64,000 nt of DNA from Muscardinus avellanarius. Lineage: Eukaryota > Chordata > Mammalia > Rodentia > Gliridae. The position numbers and the translations under genes were made by a program. The notes beneath the pieces were generated by a model. The model did not search any database. It saw only the letters and a list, made by a program, of their open reading frames with translations, and was not told the DNA's origin. Below, one piece after another: positions 35,645 to 47,174 of this stretch (within the stretch, counting starts at the first letter, position 1; every line of letters starts with the position of its first letter). The stretch is from the NCBI GenBank assembly GCA_963383645.1, contig OY726558.1, positions 183,699,634 to 183,763,633 on the forward strand, written 5' to 3'.

Positions 35645-36524
35645 CGATAGATAGAAGTCACTATTGCCCTTCAAACATTATAATCTAGCCATTATTTTAT
35701 TATGAAAAAGAGGAATAAAATGTCATCTAGATACTATAAGACATATACTTATGCTATGTTACTTATATATTTTATATAAGTATAAAATACTTATATATTT
35801 TATACGTATATATTTTATACTATATTCAATGTAGGAATTAAACTTGGGAGAAAATCAAAGCTGACTAAAAGTAGACATTTATTTTTCGTGAACTTATTGA
35901 AATCTAACACAGAGATGTGCTTACATGAGCTCATGACATCAAATATTTAGGAGAAATATATTTTCAGCAGCATTTTGAAGTCAGTAGCTAAAACCACAAG
36001 AAATAAGTGAACAGAACTTATAAATTGATTCATTAAGTTTATTCCCTTAGGTACGTATCAGGGTTATGCTTAGCATACTATGGCTGGAGTTGTATTTAAA
36101 ACATTGCTATATACAAGTGTAATACAATTTATTTTATAAAAGTTTTCCCTTGGGGAATGAACTCTATGAATATGTGCAGCTAAGGGAGCACCCTGTCTCT
36201 GTTTGTTAGTAGGGCTTCTGGATTTTGCCTGCTCCATCTCCTTCCCACTGCTCTTCTCTGAAAAGGTCCTGCTGGTGGCTGCCAGGTGGTTGCTCTTCAG
36301 TGTTTCCACATCAATGCAATTATAAGAGAAAATTAGTATAGAAAGGCAGGGCACAAGGACCCAATGAGAAGAGGCATCTGAATTGGATCCAGAGAGTTTT
36401 CTTCTAGAAAAGAATATGTAGAGATGGAGGGTTCATCAAAAAGGGAAATGGGTGGAACAAAGACATAAAGGTGTTTGCTTTATGCTGAATGTTTCTTTTG
36501 TATATTACCAAAATGCAAATAGAC
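35645..36524. other. Unassigned sequence, no gene seen
   Basis: Contains an antisense 94-codon frame (36354-36070) that matches no family I know and has no splice context; not called as a gene. Confidence 0.5.
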
Positions 36525-36536
36525 CATTGAGACATT

Positions 36537-36745
36537 GGGGGGGGGCAGGGGAGAAACTCGGGGTTGAACCATGTGCATTCCACCTCTGAGCTACATCTCC
36601 ACCCCTACTTTATTTTATTGTGAAACAAGATCTGAATAAGTTACACAGGGCTTCACTAAGTGCTGAGGCTGGCTATGAATCTGTGATGCTCATGTCCAAT
36701 ATCCCAATTACTGAGATTACAGGTTTGTACCACCATGCTCAGGCA
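36537..36745 (-). mobile_element. B1-dID SINE with G-run
   Basis: Antisense copy: run of about 11 G followed by gaaactcggggttgaacc, cacctctgagctacatctcc, tgtaccaccatgctcag. Flanked by cattgagacatt (36525-36536) and cattgaggcatt (36746-36757). Confidence 0.92.
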
Positions 36746-36757
36746 CATTGAGGCATT

Positions 36758-37059
36758 TTTAAATCACATTTTTACTTTTATTTTTTAAGATCAGAATGTC
36801 GTGTCATGTGTATCACATCTTAATAGCTCTAAAATTCCAACAAGATGATGAGGGACAGAATGTTTAGACAGGGCTGGGTAAGAGGAGATAAAATGAGTTA
36901 GGGAGTAGGTCTTGCTCGGAGTCTATCAGTTTGTGCTGTATCTCTGACTTGGTATTGTCTGTGGCTATGTTTCTGAGCTTCCTCCTTGATAGTAGAACCC
37001 AGTGGCTATGAATAGAGCAATGGCTGAATAAAATTGCCTGAATTAACGCTATCTCATCT
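36758..37059. other. Unassigned sequence, no gene seen
   Basis: Nothing recognised. Confidence 0.5.
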
Positions 37060-37204
37060 CCCTAACATGTATAGGGAGGTGGAGGGAGCAGGTGTGATCT
37101 GAATGAAAACACACCAAGTGCTATGTGCAAGTGTGTTTCTCTCACTCTGAAACTCAATATGATGTGTAATTACAATGGACCAATTAAAGTATATTAAAAA
37201 AAAG
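37060..37204 (+). mobile_element. L1 3' UTR fragment
   Basis: tagggaggtggagggagcag, aaaacacaccaagtgctatg, tgatgtgtaattacaatgga and an A-rich tail at 37195: the last ~140 bases of an L1. Confidence 0.75.
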
Positions 37205-37402
37205 AAAAGAATGTTGGGAGTCAGACTATAATTAGAGTTTGGATCCCAGCTAAGTCATGTCATCTAAGCTTCATGCTCTCATCTGTGAATGCAGAAAACA
37301 GTAACTACCTTCAGGTTGTTTTCAGGATTAACTGATATAATTCATGTAAAGTGTTTTACACACACTCAACATATCTTTGTAGCAAATAAATGTCATTATA
37401 AA
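37205..37402 (+). mobile_element. MIR SINE
   Basis: gagtttggatcccagctaag, ctcatctgtgaatgcagaaa, gttgttttcaggattaactg, taattcatgtaaagtgtttt in the normal MIR order. Nearly full length. Confidence 0.88.
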
Positions 37403-37449
37403 ATATGAGTTTTTTAATTAAGTCATTATTATAATAATCTTGTACTTCA

Positions 37450-37800
37450 AAGTTGTCTCAGTCTGTTCATGGTGCTATAAAATAATTCCTTAGATGGATA
37501 ATTAGGAACAATAGAGATGTATTGCTCACAGTTAGGGAGGGGGAGAGCACAAGATCAAGGTACCCACAGAGTTTGTTTCTGGTGAGAGCCAGCTTTGTGC
37601 TTCAAAAATGGCAGCCTCTAGGAATTCTTACTTGGTGGGAAGGATAGAGCTAAGTTCTCTTTTATAGTGCACTAATCACCTTTGTGTGGCATCCGAATCA
37701 CTTTCAAAGGCCCTACCTGTAGATGATATTTGGCATTGGGAATTATGTTTCAATACATAAATATTGAGGGGATACAGATATTTAGATCATAGTATAAGTC
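37450..37800 (-). mobile_element. MaLR-type (MST/MLT1-like) LTR
   Basis: Antisense landmarks: tctcagtctgttcatggtgc, agatgtattgctcacagtta, acaagatcaaggtacccaca, tttctggtgagagccagctt, cactttcaaaggccctacct. Non-coding solo LTR. Confidence 0.8.
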
Positions 37801-37828
37801 AATTTATTTGTATTAGCTTCAAAAGAAC

Positions 37829-37862
37829 ACACACACACACACACACACACACACGCGCGCGC
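37829..37862 (+). repeat. (CA)n(CG)n microsatellite
   Basis: About 12 CA units passing directly into four CG units: alternating purine-pyrimidine throughout. Confidence 0.97.
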
Positions 37863-38875
37863 GAATGCACACAAGTATATAAAGAAAGAGATTGAAATTC
37901 AGTAAAAGCTAAAATCCCTGTGGTTATTCAGGAACACTCTAAGCGAAGTAAGTATAGAGCATTGAAGCAAATAAAATGTAATATTAATATTATGAATGAT
38001 AGCTGAACATTCAAGTTTATTTTAAAAATACTTTGATGGCTCATACTGTTGGGAATATTTTAATCCTTATGAACCATGTGTGGAAGAATGAATCTTCTAA
38101 GTAGCAAAGAGAAATAGCTGACATGCAGTAAGCCTTTTTGAATGAATATACCATTACAACATCTGGAATATAAATGGTAAATAGTTCCTCAGGAATTCAC
38201 ACTGTGTCACCTTCTCCAAGAAAAGGGCATTAAAGGAATCATCTAAATTGTCTGAAGCTTCATGTGTGTGTGCCATATGTGACTGGCATTCTAATTAAAG
38301 AACAATTTCCAAATCCATTCTTCACCACCTCTGTGAGATCCATGCCAGGAAGATCTAAATCCCACCACTTTTCAAAACCACCTGCTTTCTAGGAAGGAAC
38401 ATCTGCTATTTGAAGGAAAATTCTGGCTACTGGGCTCAGGATTTTCCCCTTGCCACTACCCTGAGCAGCTTTTGTGCTCCTGTAAGAATATATTCAACAT
38501 CCACACTTGACACCGTGTTGATTTCCTCTCTTCTGTGACATGTGCTTCCATTATGATGTAGCCACCACACTCATTGCTGTATCCAGAGATGTATCTTCTG
38601 TAGCTATTCACATTGTATTTTAAATTCCAGTGGACCACTCACCTTGCATACTATTCCTTATCCTTCCAGCTCTCTAAAATTTTTATTTTCTGTCCACATA
38701 GTATTTGATTTCAAAGGAAGCAGTGTTTTCTGCTCTATGTGTATTTTTATAAACCTTATATTGTCTTTTAGTCTCAGTTGTTTTTCAGAGACATGCCTAT
38801 TATTCTACTATGGTAATGTTTTTTATATTTTTACATGTTGTTAAATGGGTGATATTTAGTAGAAAAATATATTAT
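37863..38875. other. Unassigned sequence, no gene seen
   Basis: 1 kb of single-copy-looking sequence of ordinary composition. Frames of 60 and 66 codons have no recognisable domains. Confidence 0.5.
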
Positions 38876-39083
38876 GGTCTGCTGTGCTGGTAGTGCCTGT
38901 AATCCCAGTACTTGGGTGGCTGAAATAGTAGAATTACAACATTGAGGTCAACCTTGCAATTAAGCATGATGCTTAGCAACATAGACCCAGTTTTAAAATA
39001 ATTAGGACTGGGGGCCTAGGTTGGAGGTAGAATGCCCCTAGGTTCAATATCCAGTACAAAAACAAAAACAAAAACAACAAAAA
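38876..39083 (+). mobile_element. B1-dID SINE, old copy
   Basis: gctgtgctggtagtgcctgt, cccagtacttgggtggctga, aggactgggggcctaggttg, ggtagaatgcccctaggttc, (AAAAAC)n tail. Confidence 0.9.
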
Positions 39084-40574
39084 TGTCTAAATGTCTCTCA
39101 ATCAATGTTTTCTATCTCCCTTTACTACATTTAATACTGAACAATTTTAATTTAAAGGATATATGAAAGAACACAAAGAAATTATTTAAAATTTTATCCT
39201 TGTAATCATATTTAACCAGAAAATTAAATAAGCATTGAAAATGTGAAATAAAATACTAACTGTAAGGCCTATATATTAATCTGTAAATGTATTTTCTCTT
39301 TAAGTAGTGTCTGAAATTTTATGATACAATGATATAGATGAAATATATAACTAGTACATATTTAAATTAAAACACTAAAAGTTATGTACAGAATTCAGTA
39401 GTGTATATTGACCAAGTTAAACATTCTCCGTATTACATTCTTCAACTTGATGGTAGCAATAGCTGGAGTTTGCAGATACATGGTTTCATTGGCTTTTATA
39501 GAAGCTTAGGTTAAGTATATTATAATATATCAGTCCCTGTTGGCTCTACACTACTGGAAGTTTTAAGAAGTCGAACAGCAGTAGAATAACAAAGTACTAA
39601 CACACAGGGAAATATGAAAAATGCGCCATGAATAACACAGAATATTTTCCACAATGTCAAATAAGGAGTCCTGCTGCATTTTGTCAATTTTCTTAGTAAA
39701 ATCAAGAGTTCCCAACTCATGAATCAGTCAAGCATTCCAACTCCCACAGTGAAAATAGAGATTGTAAAAACAGTCAGCTTCCTGTCACTGTAAATCACAA
39801 TTCCAATTCCACCTTGTCCAAAGAATGATATTTATTTACATTTTTCTTGTTCCAAATGCATGCAGAAGAGCAAGAGTTAATAGCTTTTCATGCTTTTAAA
39901 GTACCAGATAATTTTCTTTCTTCCTTTCATTAACAGTTAATAGTCACAATGATTAAATATATTTAAAAATAAATTTGGTATGCATATATTTATTTATATA
40001 TATTATGAATAATTTAAATATATATAATCAATGTCAGTGTTGTCTATTAGCCATTTTTATGATAATTTTTCAATATTGTTGCCAGTTATCTTTTCCATGA
40101 TGGTCAATTAACCATATATCTTTCCTGGAAAACCTACCATAAAGCAGGAAAGAGCATGTAATAAGGTCTCTGAATACCCCTTAGCTACTTATGACTTACA
40201 TTCAATAGACAGGGCTTCACTTCTAAGGCTAAATGAATAATGAGTTACTTTTCAGGAAAATTTGATGATGCACTTTCATATGTTCAAAAATTCAAGTCAT
40301 TTTAAAGTCCGATGCCTCTACTTTGACTTTAAAACATATATTCAATTTAGGTAAAAAGAAAGTAGAGAAATCGAACTGACCCCTGGTAAAATTACATAAC
40401 TCCACAATGCTCCTAGACAGCACTGCCCTAGATAGTGAAATAAATGAAGAAAGCTAGGTATTATTAAAATCAATAATATAACAGTATTTGGGATCTTATT
40501 TAATCTGAAGACTTATAGATATTTACATCAAATGTCAAGACTGTGGAATGGGAATTGTTTCACATCAGGTTAAA
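39084..40574. other. Unassigned AT-rich sequence, no gene seen
   Basis: 1.5 kb; no recognised repeat or exon. Confidence 0.5.
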
Positions 40575-40965
40575 CTATTTAGTATTTATTTATTTATTTA
40601 TTTATTTATTATTTTTATTGGTGAATTGTAGTCATACATCTTATGAGGTACAACATGTTAGAGGCATACATGTACACATCACTTATTTAGCCCTTCCCCA
40701 ATTTCCACACCATTACCTCCCCCCTCCCTCTTCGTGTTCAGTTTACTGATTGACTTGGATATGTTTGTGAATGTATGTCACGTACATTATGGAATTTCCC
40801 TCTTCTCCTCTCCCCTCCTCTTCAGTTAGGTCACCTTATTTGCTAAATATGGCTGCCCTTTCTTCATCAAGAGTTCCTTCTATGACCCTTTTTCTTCCTA
40901 GCTTCATTTTAGGAAGAACATCTGATCAAAGTATTCATATAAAATTATTTTCCCCAGAAATGACC
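40575..40965 (-). mobile_element. L1 3' UTR fragment
   Basis: Antisense: (TTTA)n, then ttattggtgaattgtagtca, ttagaggcatacatgtacac, a C/T-rich tract (cctcccccctccctcttcgt) and tcagttaggtcaccttattt. Same order as 22462-22800. 5'-truncated before ORF2. Confidence 0.9.
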
Positions 40966-41156
40966 TTGTAAAACTGACATACATTATTTCTAGGAGATCT
41001 TTAGAAAATGACAACTCAACATCCAACCATACTTAAAAAAAAAACCTGAAACACATAACTCTGATATAAATTTAAAGTAGACATGTGGTAGATTTTAATG
41101 AACTAATTAACAAGACTATAAATGAGATGTTGTGAAATGGCTCAAAAGAATTCCTG

Positions 41157-41366
41157 AAGCTAGGAGTGTTGGTGCATGCTTTTAATCCTAGTACTTGGGA
41201 AGCTGAGGAAGGAGGATCACAGGTTCTTGGCCAGCCTCAGCTACCTAGTGAGTCTCTCCCTAACTTACTGAGATCCTATTTCAAAATAAAGAATAAAAAA
41301 TAGTGTTGGAGGTATAATTTTAAGGTAGAATGTCCTTGGGTTCAATCGCTAGTACTTACAAAAAAG
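41157..41366 (+). mobile_element. B1-dID SINE, old copy
   Basis: gctaggagtgttggtgcatg, cctagtacttgggaagctga, ccagcctcagctacctagtg, ggtagaatgtccttgggttc. Confidence 0.93.
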
Positions 41367-41627
41367 AATTTCCATATTACATAGATAGGATAGAAGTGCT
41401 ATAATGATATACTTAATATTATAAAACTTACAAAATGGTCAATATCTACAGAAAGATGATAAAACGTATTTCTGCAGGATAAATTTTATTTCTGCGTCCA
41501 AGAGTCATTTGTAGCTTATAGAGTTGTAAAATGGGTTAAAAAATAAAAGTCACAGAAATTGCATAGTATCAAGTGAACTAACAATATTTAGTTTTCCATT
41601 GAAAATTTTTGAAATCTCTTTCTGTGT
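41367..41627. other. Unassigned sequence between SINEs
   Basis: Nothing recognised. Confidence 0.5.
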
Positions 41628-41836
41628 TTGTGGTACTGGGGATGGAACCCAGGGGCATTCTACCTCTGAGCTACAACCCCAGCTCTATTTTTTAGTCCTT
41701 TTTAGGTTTGAAACAGAGTCTCACTGAGTTGCGAAGGGCCTCACTGAGTAGTAATGAGGCTGTCTGCAACCATGATCCTCCTGTCTCTGCCTCCTGAATG
41801 CTGGGACTACAAAGGTGCATTATCATGCCCAGCTGG
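41628..41836 (-). mobile_element. B1-dID SINE, older subfamily, near consensus
   Basis: tgtggtactggggatggaac, ccaggggcattctacctctg, gagctacaaccccagctcta, gagttgcgaagggcctcact, tctctgcctcctgaatgctg. The dID half is one of the best-preserved of the older type. Confidence 0.97.
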
Positions 41837-42166
41837 AATATTTTTGTATCAAAGTCTTTGTCAATTTTTTTCTAAGAGAAATGTTTATAAATTACATGCA
41901 GTGGACATTTGGAATATTTTTACTTTAAGTTAGTATTAGAAAAACTTTGTGAAAGTAGGAAAGCAAAACTGCACATAAAAGCAGTTACTAATTTATTGGT
42001 AGTGAGTTAAATTGCAAATACCTAAAGAGAAATGGCTTAAGCATATTTTTTCTCTAAGAGAAGAATAAGCAGTTATTGTTCTTATCTATTCTGTTAAAAG
42101 CAATAGATGACTCCTCTTTTAAGGCATTCTTATAAATCATTGAAGATCTTCAGTTTTGCTCTTTTT
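41837..42166. other. Unassigned sequence between SINEs
   Basis: Nothing recognised. Confidence 0.5.
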
Positions 42167-42361
42167 TAATGTGTGTGTTTGTATGTGTGTGTTTTGTATA
42201 AGTACTGAACTCAGGGACATTCAACCTCTACTGTAGACCCCAAGCCCTATTTTGTTTTTTAATAGTCTCTCCCTAAGTTACTGAGGCTAGCCTTGAACCT
42301 GAAATCCTCCTGTCTTAGTCTTCAAAGTACTGTGATTATCAGCATGGGCCACCATGCCCAA
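42167..42361 (-). mobile_element. B1-dID SINE, old copy
   Basis: GT-rich tail, tactgaactcagggacattc, ttactgaggctagccttgaa, ctcctgtcttagtcttcaaa, gggccaccatgccca. Confidence 0.9.
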
Positions 42362-42399
42362 AATTGGGAAACTTCAGTTTAATATTTGGTAGTTCTTTT

Positions 42400-42593
42400 T
42401 TTTTTTTATGGTGGTACTGGGGTTCCTGGAAACCTTTCTACTTCCAGGCTATACTCCCAGACCTATCTTTTTTATATTTTTATTTGGAAACAGGGTCTCT
42501 TAAGCCATCGTGGCTGGCTTCGAACCTGCACGATCCTCATGTCTCCGCCTCCCAAGCGTGGGGATTACAAGTGTGCGCCACCACGCCTGGCTT
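42400..42593 (-). mobile_element. B1-dID SINE, young subfamily
   Basis: tggtactggggttcctggaa, ctatactcccagacctatct, ggtctcttaagccatcgtgg, cgccaccacgcctggctt. Flanked by ggtagttctttt (42388-42399) and ggaagttctttt (42594-42605). Confidence 0.97.
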
Positions 42594-42802
42594 GGAAGTT
42601 CTTTTATCTACAGGCATCACTATAATTTTCTTAAAATATAATTTGATGTTGATTATTCTAAATTTATCAAAACTTAAGATGGTTTTAGGTAAAAGAATAA
42701 TCTAAAACATATATCATTTTCATAAGATAAAATGTAAGCAGGCTTTTCAGTCAAAAATATCTTATAATGTGATAAACTGTACATATTATGTAGTCCATGT
42801 AA

Positions 42803-43012
42803 TTTTTTTGGCATTACTGAGGATTGAACATAGGAGCTTTCTACTTCCAAGCTATACCCCAGCCCTATTTTTATTCTTTATTTTGAAATAAGGTCTCACT
42901 AAGTTGCAGAGCACCTTACTAAGTATCTGAGGCTGGTAGAAAATCTTCAATCTTCCTGTCTCAGCCTCCAAAATACTAGGATTACAAGTGTGTGCCACTA
43001 CCCCAAGCCAGT
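42803..43012 (-). mobile_element. B1-dID SINE, old copy
   Basis: gcattactgaggattgaaca, aagctataccccagccctat, gtctcactaagttgcagagc, tgtctcagcctccaaaatac, tgccactaccccaagcc. Confidence 0.93.
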
Positions 43013-44039
43013 TCCTGTACCTTTTCAAGTCACCTTTTCTCATTATGTAAGTGTTCTAATATTATGAGCCATAATTTCAGAAATATTCCAATTTGCCTTT
43101 AGTATGTTCAGTTGATTGTACTGTTTCAGATTTGATTATTTTATAACAACTTATTCATTCACATATTGCTTTTTGTTAGGTGCTTTAAAATATTAACATA
43201 TTTATATGCAGTAATATTGGTTCCATTCCTGTCTCTTAATGTTTTGTTTTGTTTCATAGCTTTCAGCTTATCACCTTTATTCCATATTTCCACTTTTAGC
43301 TGTGTTTTTTAAAGATGCTTTCTTTAGTTACACAAAGGCAAGACTTTTGTACCAAAATATTCTGAATGTAATCAAAGTCAAGGCTCAAACATTTCTTGAA
43401 AATGAGATTTTTCTGAGCTGGGAATCAGAGCTATCTATTGCCTGATGCGATTTGAGAACAGAACTTATTACAACCTTCTGCGCATTAACAATAGAAAGAA
43501 GAAATGGAATGAAATAGAGGTGAAGAATGTACATTCACAGAGCAAGAAGGAACATTGAGGGACTAACATGTATTGTGTTTATTAAAGTAAATTTGCCAAG
43601 TTATGGCACCAATTCTCCTGTTTCATTCAGTTCATTGTAGAGTTCTTATTGCTTTCAATTTTTCTTCTCTATAATGTTTTTCCCAGATCTATTAGTTTGT
43701 AAATCCACACATATATTTTGAATTTACAGAGATCTCCCATATACTTTATTCTTTTATTTTAAAATGAGTCTTTATGCTACTATGTACAAAGTATTGGTAT
43801 AGAAAGTTGTATCAATGAAAAATAGAATAACCTTCCCAAGATCACAAAACATAGAAGTGTCAGTGTCAGGAATACAACCTAGCTATCAAAATTTTTTTTT
43901 CTAACCCCTGTTTCAATATCCCATCCCACCTCTGAAACTCTTCAGCTCAGTTGAATGTTGGATGGGCAATAACTATCTGTAGAAAACCAGCATTTGAATA
44001 TATTAATACTTTATATTGAAACATATATAGCTTTTTGGG
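43013..44039. other. Unassigned sequence, no gene seen
   Basis: 1 kb; no recognised repeat or exon. Confidence 0.5.
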
Positions 44040-44124
44040 TTTTATTTTTGGTTATGGGGATTGAACACAGGGTTTCTCATATGGTAAGCAGAAGCTTTAC
44101 CACTGAGCTACATCTGTAGCACAA
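44040..44124 (-). mobile_element. ID-like SINE monomer (tRNA-derived)
   Basis: Read on the minus strand: tgtagctcagtggtaaagct (A-box side), then the full middle stretch missing from the dimers, then tgttcaatccccataacc (B-box side). It has no B1 half. This looks like the unshortened ID-type ancestor of the dID halves. It is not a functional tRNA gene. Confidence 0.75.
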
Positions 44125-44413
44125 ATACCACACGGCTTTGGAACACTTGTGATTTTTTGTTTTTCCTGTCATTGTTGGTTTGTTTTTCCCATCAGGCCCA
44201 AGACTTTGGTTTCACTAAGCCTCCTCCTCAGAATTATTGTGTAACTGTCTCTGCTATTGCAAAGAGTAAAATCCAGATATTCATGCCCATCTCTTTACCA
44301 AGTATTCGTACTTGTTTTTCAGCTGCCACATAGATGTATCCATTTTAAAATTTCAATACAATTCTTACTCAATGTGTCCTAATCTGAACTCACCAATTTT
44401 ATCCCAAGCTATC
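44125..44413. other. Unassigned sequence, no gene seen
   Basis: Possibly old LINE-like; nothing firm. Confidence 0.4.
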
Positions 44414-45318
44414 TGTGGGAAGCAAAATAATATTCCTCACCCCCCAAGATGCCTATGTCTTAATTCCTAGAAACAATGAATATGTTGGTTACATGGTGCT
44501 AAGGTCTGAATGACCCCCAAATTTACATATTAAAACTTAATCCTCTTTGTAATGATAACACAAAGACTTTTGAGCAATGATTGCATCATGAGAGTTCATG
44601 AGAGTTGAATAAATGTCTTATAAAAAGGCTAGACAAAACTACCTTAGGCCCTCATTTTTCTTTCCATATTGCACTTTGTGAGGATACATCAATCCCGAAT
44701 TCCACCCTGTAAGGAAATAGCAAAGAGGCTCTCACTAGACATCAATGTTGGTGCTTGGGTATTGGAATTCCCAGCCTTCAGAACTGTGAGAAATAAGTTT
44801 ATTTTCTTAACGAATACCCACTCTTGGATTATTTTGTTATGGCAGCATAAATGGACTAAGATGTATGATAAAGAGGAATTAATTTTGCAGACAAAATGAG
44901 AATTATTAATCAGTTAACCTTAAAAGAGGAAGATTAACTTGAATGATCCAGGTGGGCCTAAGGTAATGACAAATGCACTTAAACATGAAAGGAATAACAG
45001 AAGGTGAATGTGATCTCTGCAGGCCCTTAGATGTGACTTTGTCAGAATAGTCAGAGAAAATTACAGTAAATTATTATAAAGACACGTAAAGAGAGGATTG
45101 AGTCATAAAATGTGTGTAGCCAGGAGAAGCTGAAAAGGCAAGGAAACTAATTCTTCTCTGGAGACCTTAGCAAGGAGCATTTTCTTTGCCAATACCTTGG
45201 TTTTTGCCCAGAATTAACTTTGTTGGATCTCTGAACTACAAAAACATAATATAGCAATTGTGTTGTTTTAAGTCACCAAGTTTGTGTATGTAGTGGCATC
45301 TAAAAAAAAGAACTATAG
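44414..45318 (+). mobile_element. 5' LTR of the MaLR element (MLT1-like)
   Basis: Starts tgtgggaagcaaaataatat, with acaatgaatatgttggttac before the nested insertion; after it, ttgaatgatccaggtgggcc, aagctgaaaaggcaaggaaa, tgtgttgttttaagtcacca. About 530 bases when the nested LTR is left out. Confidence 0.8.
44497..44868 (+). mobile_element. Nested younger MaLR-type LTR (MST-like)
   Basis: tgctaaggtctgaatgaccc, cattgcatc-type atgattgcatcatgagagtt, ttataaaaaggctagacaaa, ccagccttcagaactgtgag, aataagtttattttcttaac, ggcagcataaatggactaag. Imperfect 5-bp flanks (catgg / tatga). Confidence 0.82.
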
Positions 45319-45979
45319 AGTTTGATATCTGGAAATAGGGTTTTACTATAGCAAATATCTAAGAAACAATGTGCCAGAGGCTTTGGAATTGGGTGCTGGA
45401 CTGTGGCTAGAAGAACTGTGATAAGCATGACATAATAATCCTAGATTGTGTTTTAACCAAGCACTAGTAGAGCTGTGGAGATTAGTCACACCACAAGTGA
45501 GGACTTGAAGTGAGAAACGTGATAGAGAAACATGTAGCCCTAAGAGAATAATAACACTATCACAAAGAGCCGGACAGTGGAAGCTTGGCTGTGGAAAGCG
45601 AGGCTAGTGAGGTATCTGAAGGAAATAGGGAACGTTTTATTAGAAACCAGAGGAAAGAAGACCTTCATTATGTAGGGACATAGAGTATTGTGGGATTGTT
45701 ACCTGCAGCTACGAGAAAAGAAAAACTCATAAATCACACTTCTAGCTGAGGAAATTTCTCAGAAAATTGTTGGAGGTTCAGTCTTGTTTCTTGATGCTTC
45801 TATTTAAAAGTAGGATAAAATAATAATTTGAGGTAGGAATTGTTAAGAAAAAGGAAACAGGCAGGGCTTGATTTTTTTTTTTAATAGTCTACAGCATGTG
45901 GCCATTTGGTTAATTGGAATGGAATTAAAGTATTTTACATGTGAAATGCATGGATATCACTGGGGTATGAGAGAAGACC

Positions 45980-46228
45980 ATGGATGGCAGATTCCTAAAT
46001 GTTCATGCCCTATTCCCTACAACCTTGTGGATATGCCAAGTTAGCAAAGGAGAATTAAGGTGGTAGGTGACAGCTGATGTCAATGTACAAGAGTATTTTG
46101 TATTGTCTAGGTGGGCTCAATGAAATCATAAGAATCCTTAAAAGTCTAAGAGGAAATAAGTGTGGCACTTCCCTGAAGTCTCCAGAAAGGAAGAAAGAGA
46201 GAAAAAGAGAGGGAGGGAGGGAGGGAGG

Positions 46229-46320
<92 letters not shown>

Positions 46321-46407
46321 AGACGTTTACCCTTAAAAACTCTCAAGTAATACATTTATATTAAGACATTTTTGTAGCAATTTTTTACAGCAGTAGGAAA
46401 CTAATAC
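45980..46407 (+). mobile_element. 3' LTR of the MaLR element, with microsatellite
   Basis: attcctaaatgttcatgccc, attgtctaggtgggctcaat, tcataagaatccttaaaagt, and the end tttacagcagtaggaaacta. A (GGGA)n(TA)n(GA)n run at 46210-46316 sits inside it. Confidence 0.75.
46210..46316 (+). repeat. Compound (GGGA)n(TA)n(GA)n microsatellite
   Basis: GGGA at 46210-46230, TA at about 46233-46277, GA at about 46278-46316; three pure blocks in succession. Confidence 0.97.
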
Positions 46408-47160
46408 TCTACTTTTGTTTATTTCAGCTTACAAGATTCCTCTTAAACTATTCCTTTACCTCATTTATTGAAGATTTTTCTTGCTTTCTCTATCTCTTTA
46501 TGGCCCTGCATCAAATCAGTTAGGAGTCCTCCAATTTTTCTAAAAGCTTCATTTCACATCAAATATCTCACCCCTTAATAAGTCCCATTAGCTTCAGTAT
46601 CGTTAACGACAGTTTATGAATATTCTTATGACTGCCTCCATATTACAAGTCAAAACCTTTTTCGTCCTTTTCAGTGATTTTCCATCACTCATCCTAGAGA
46701 GTAATGTCCAGTCTAGTTAAAATTACACAAGAAGGTTTCAATGCCAGGCTCCTGCTAACCATACTCATAGAGACTATAATCTACCTTGCAGTTCCTGTTG
46801 AGCCAATACTGAGCAGTTTTGGTGCTCTTCAGTACTTTTATATTTTTGGTTTTGCTCTTTTATCCTCTGTAATATTCTTATTCCCTTTTTATACCCGTGA
46901 AACACTTTAATACCCCTAAAATTCCATCGTCTTCAAGATCTGACCCTTAATTGCAGGTTCCTGCTAATTGTGTTTTCAAGTGATACCCGCTTATTTCCTG
47001 TTCATACTTTTACCCTAATGTTTAATAAAATAAACTATGATTATCTATTTAAAGATTAGTAGAAGGAGGATTCATAGTACATATAGCTAATTAATAACAT
47101 ATTATTTAAACTAAACTACTCTTCCATTTTTTTTGATTCAGCATAAAGTCCCCTCTTACA
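46408..47160 (+). mobile_element. Possible ancient LINE fragment
   Basis: ccttttcagtgattttccat, agtaatgtccagtctagtta and gttttgctcttttatcctct follow the order of the common old-LINE 3' motif (cagtggctccccat... / aaagtccaaact... / ctgttccctctgcc). Too diverged to name. No gene seen. Confidence 0.4.
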
Positions 47161-47174
47161 GCCACACATTTAGT

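Larger units (their letters stand above)
44414..46407 (+). mobile_element. ERVL-MaLR retroelement with two LTRs, degraded
   Basis: Order: 5' LTR (44414-45318, MLT1-like, with another LTR nested at 44497-44868), internal region (about 45319-45979) and 3' LTR (45980-46407). The internal part has known MaLR landmarks: caaatatctaagaaacaatg, gaggctttggaattgggtgc, ggaaatagggaacgttttat, gaaaccagaggaaagaagac. It is non-coding and shorter than usual. MaLR elements are old, non-autonomous and inactive here: no gag, protease or polymerase frame is present. Subfamily not assigned. Confidence 0.78.

Noticed and set aside
36070..36354. 94-codon antisense frame with a basic middle part
   Set aside because: No recognisable domain, no splice or promoter context, and ends in AT-rich sequence; a chance frame is as likely.
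37863..38875. Possible exon-bearing stretch because composition is more balanced
   Set aside because: Frames are 60-66 codons without recognisable domains, and no splice-bounded frame stands out.
42364..42705. 113-codon frame
   Set aside because: Translation of a young B1-dID SINE; similar frames recur at 61813-62067 and 35295-35600 over other copies.
44040..44124. tRNA gene (A-box and B-box like motifs)
   Set aside because: Flanks, tail and similarity to ID show a retroposed SINE; no convincing complete cloverleaf. The dID halves of the dimers were rejected as tRNAs for the same reason.
46077..46319. 80-codon frame with repetitive YI and RE residues
   Set aside because: Direct translation of the TA and GA microsatellite within an LTR.
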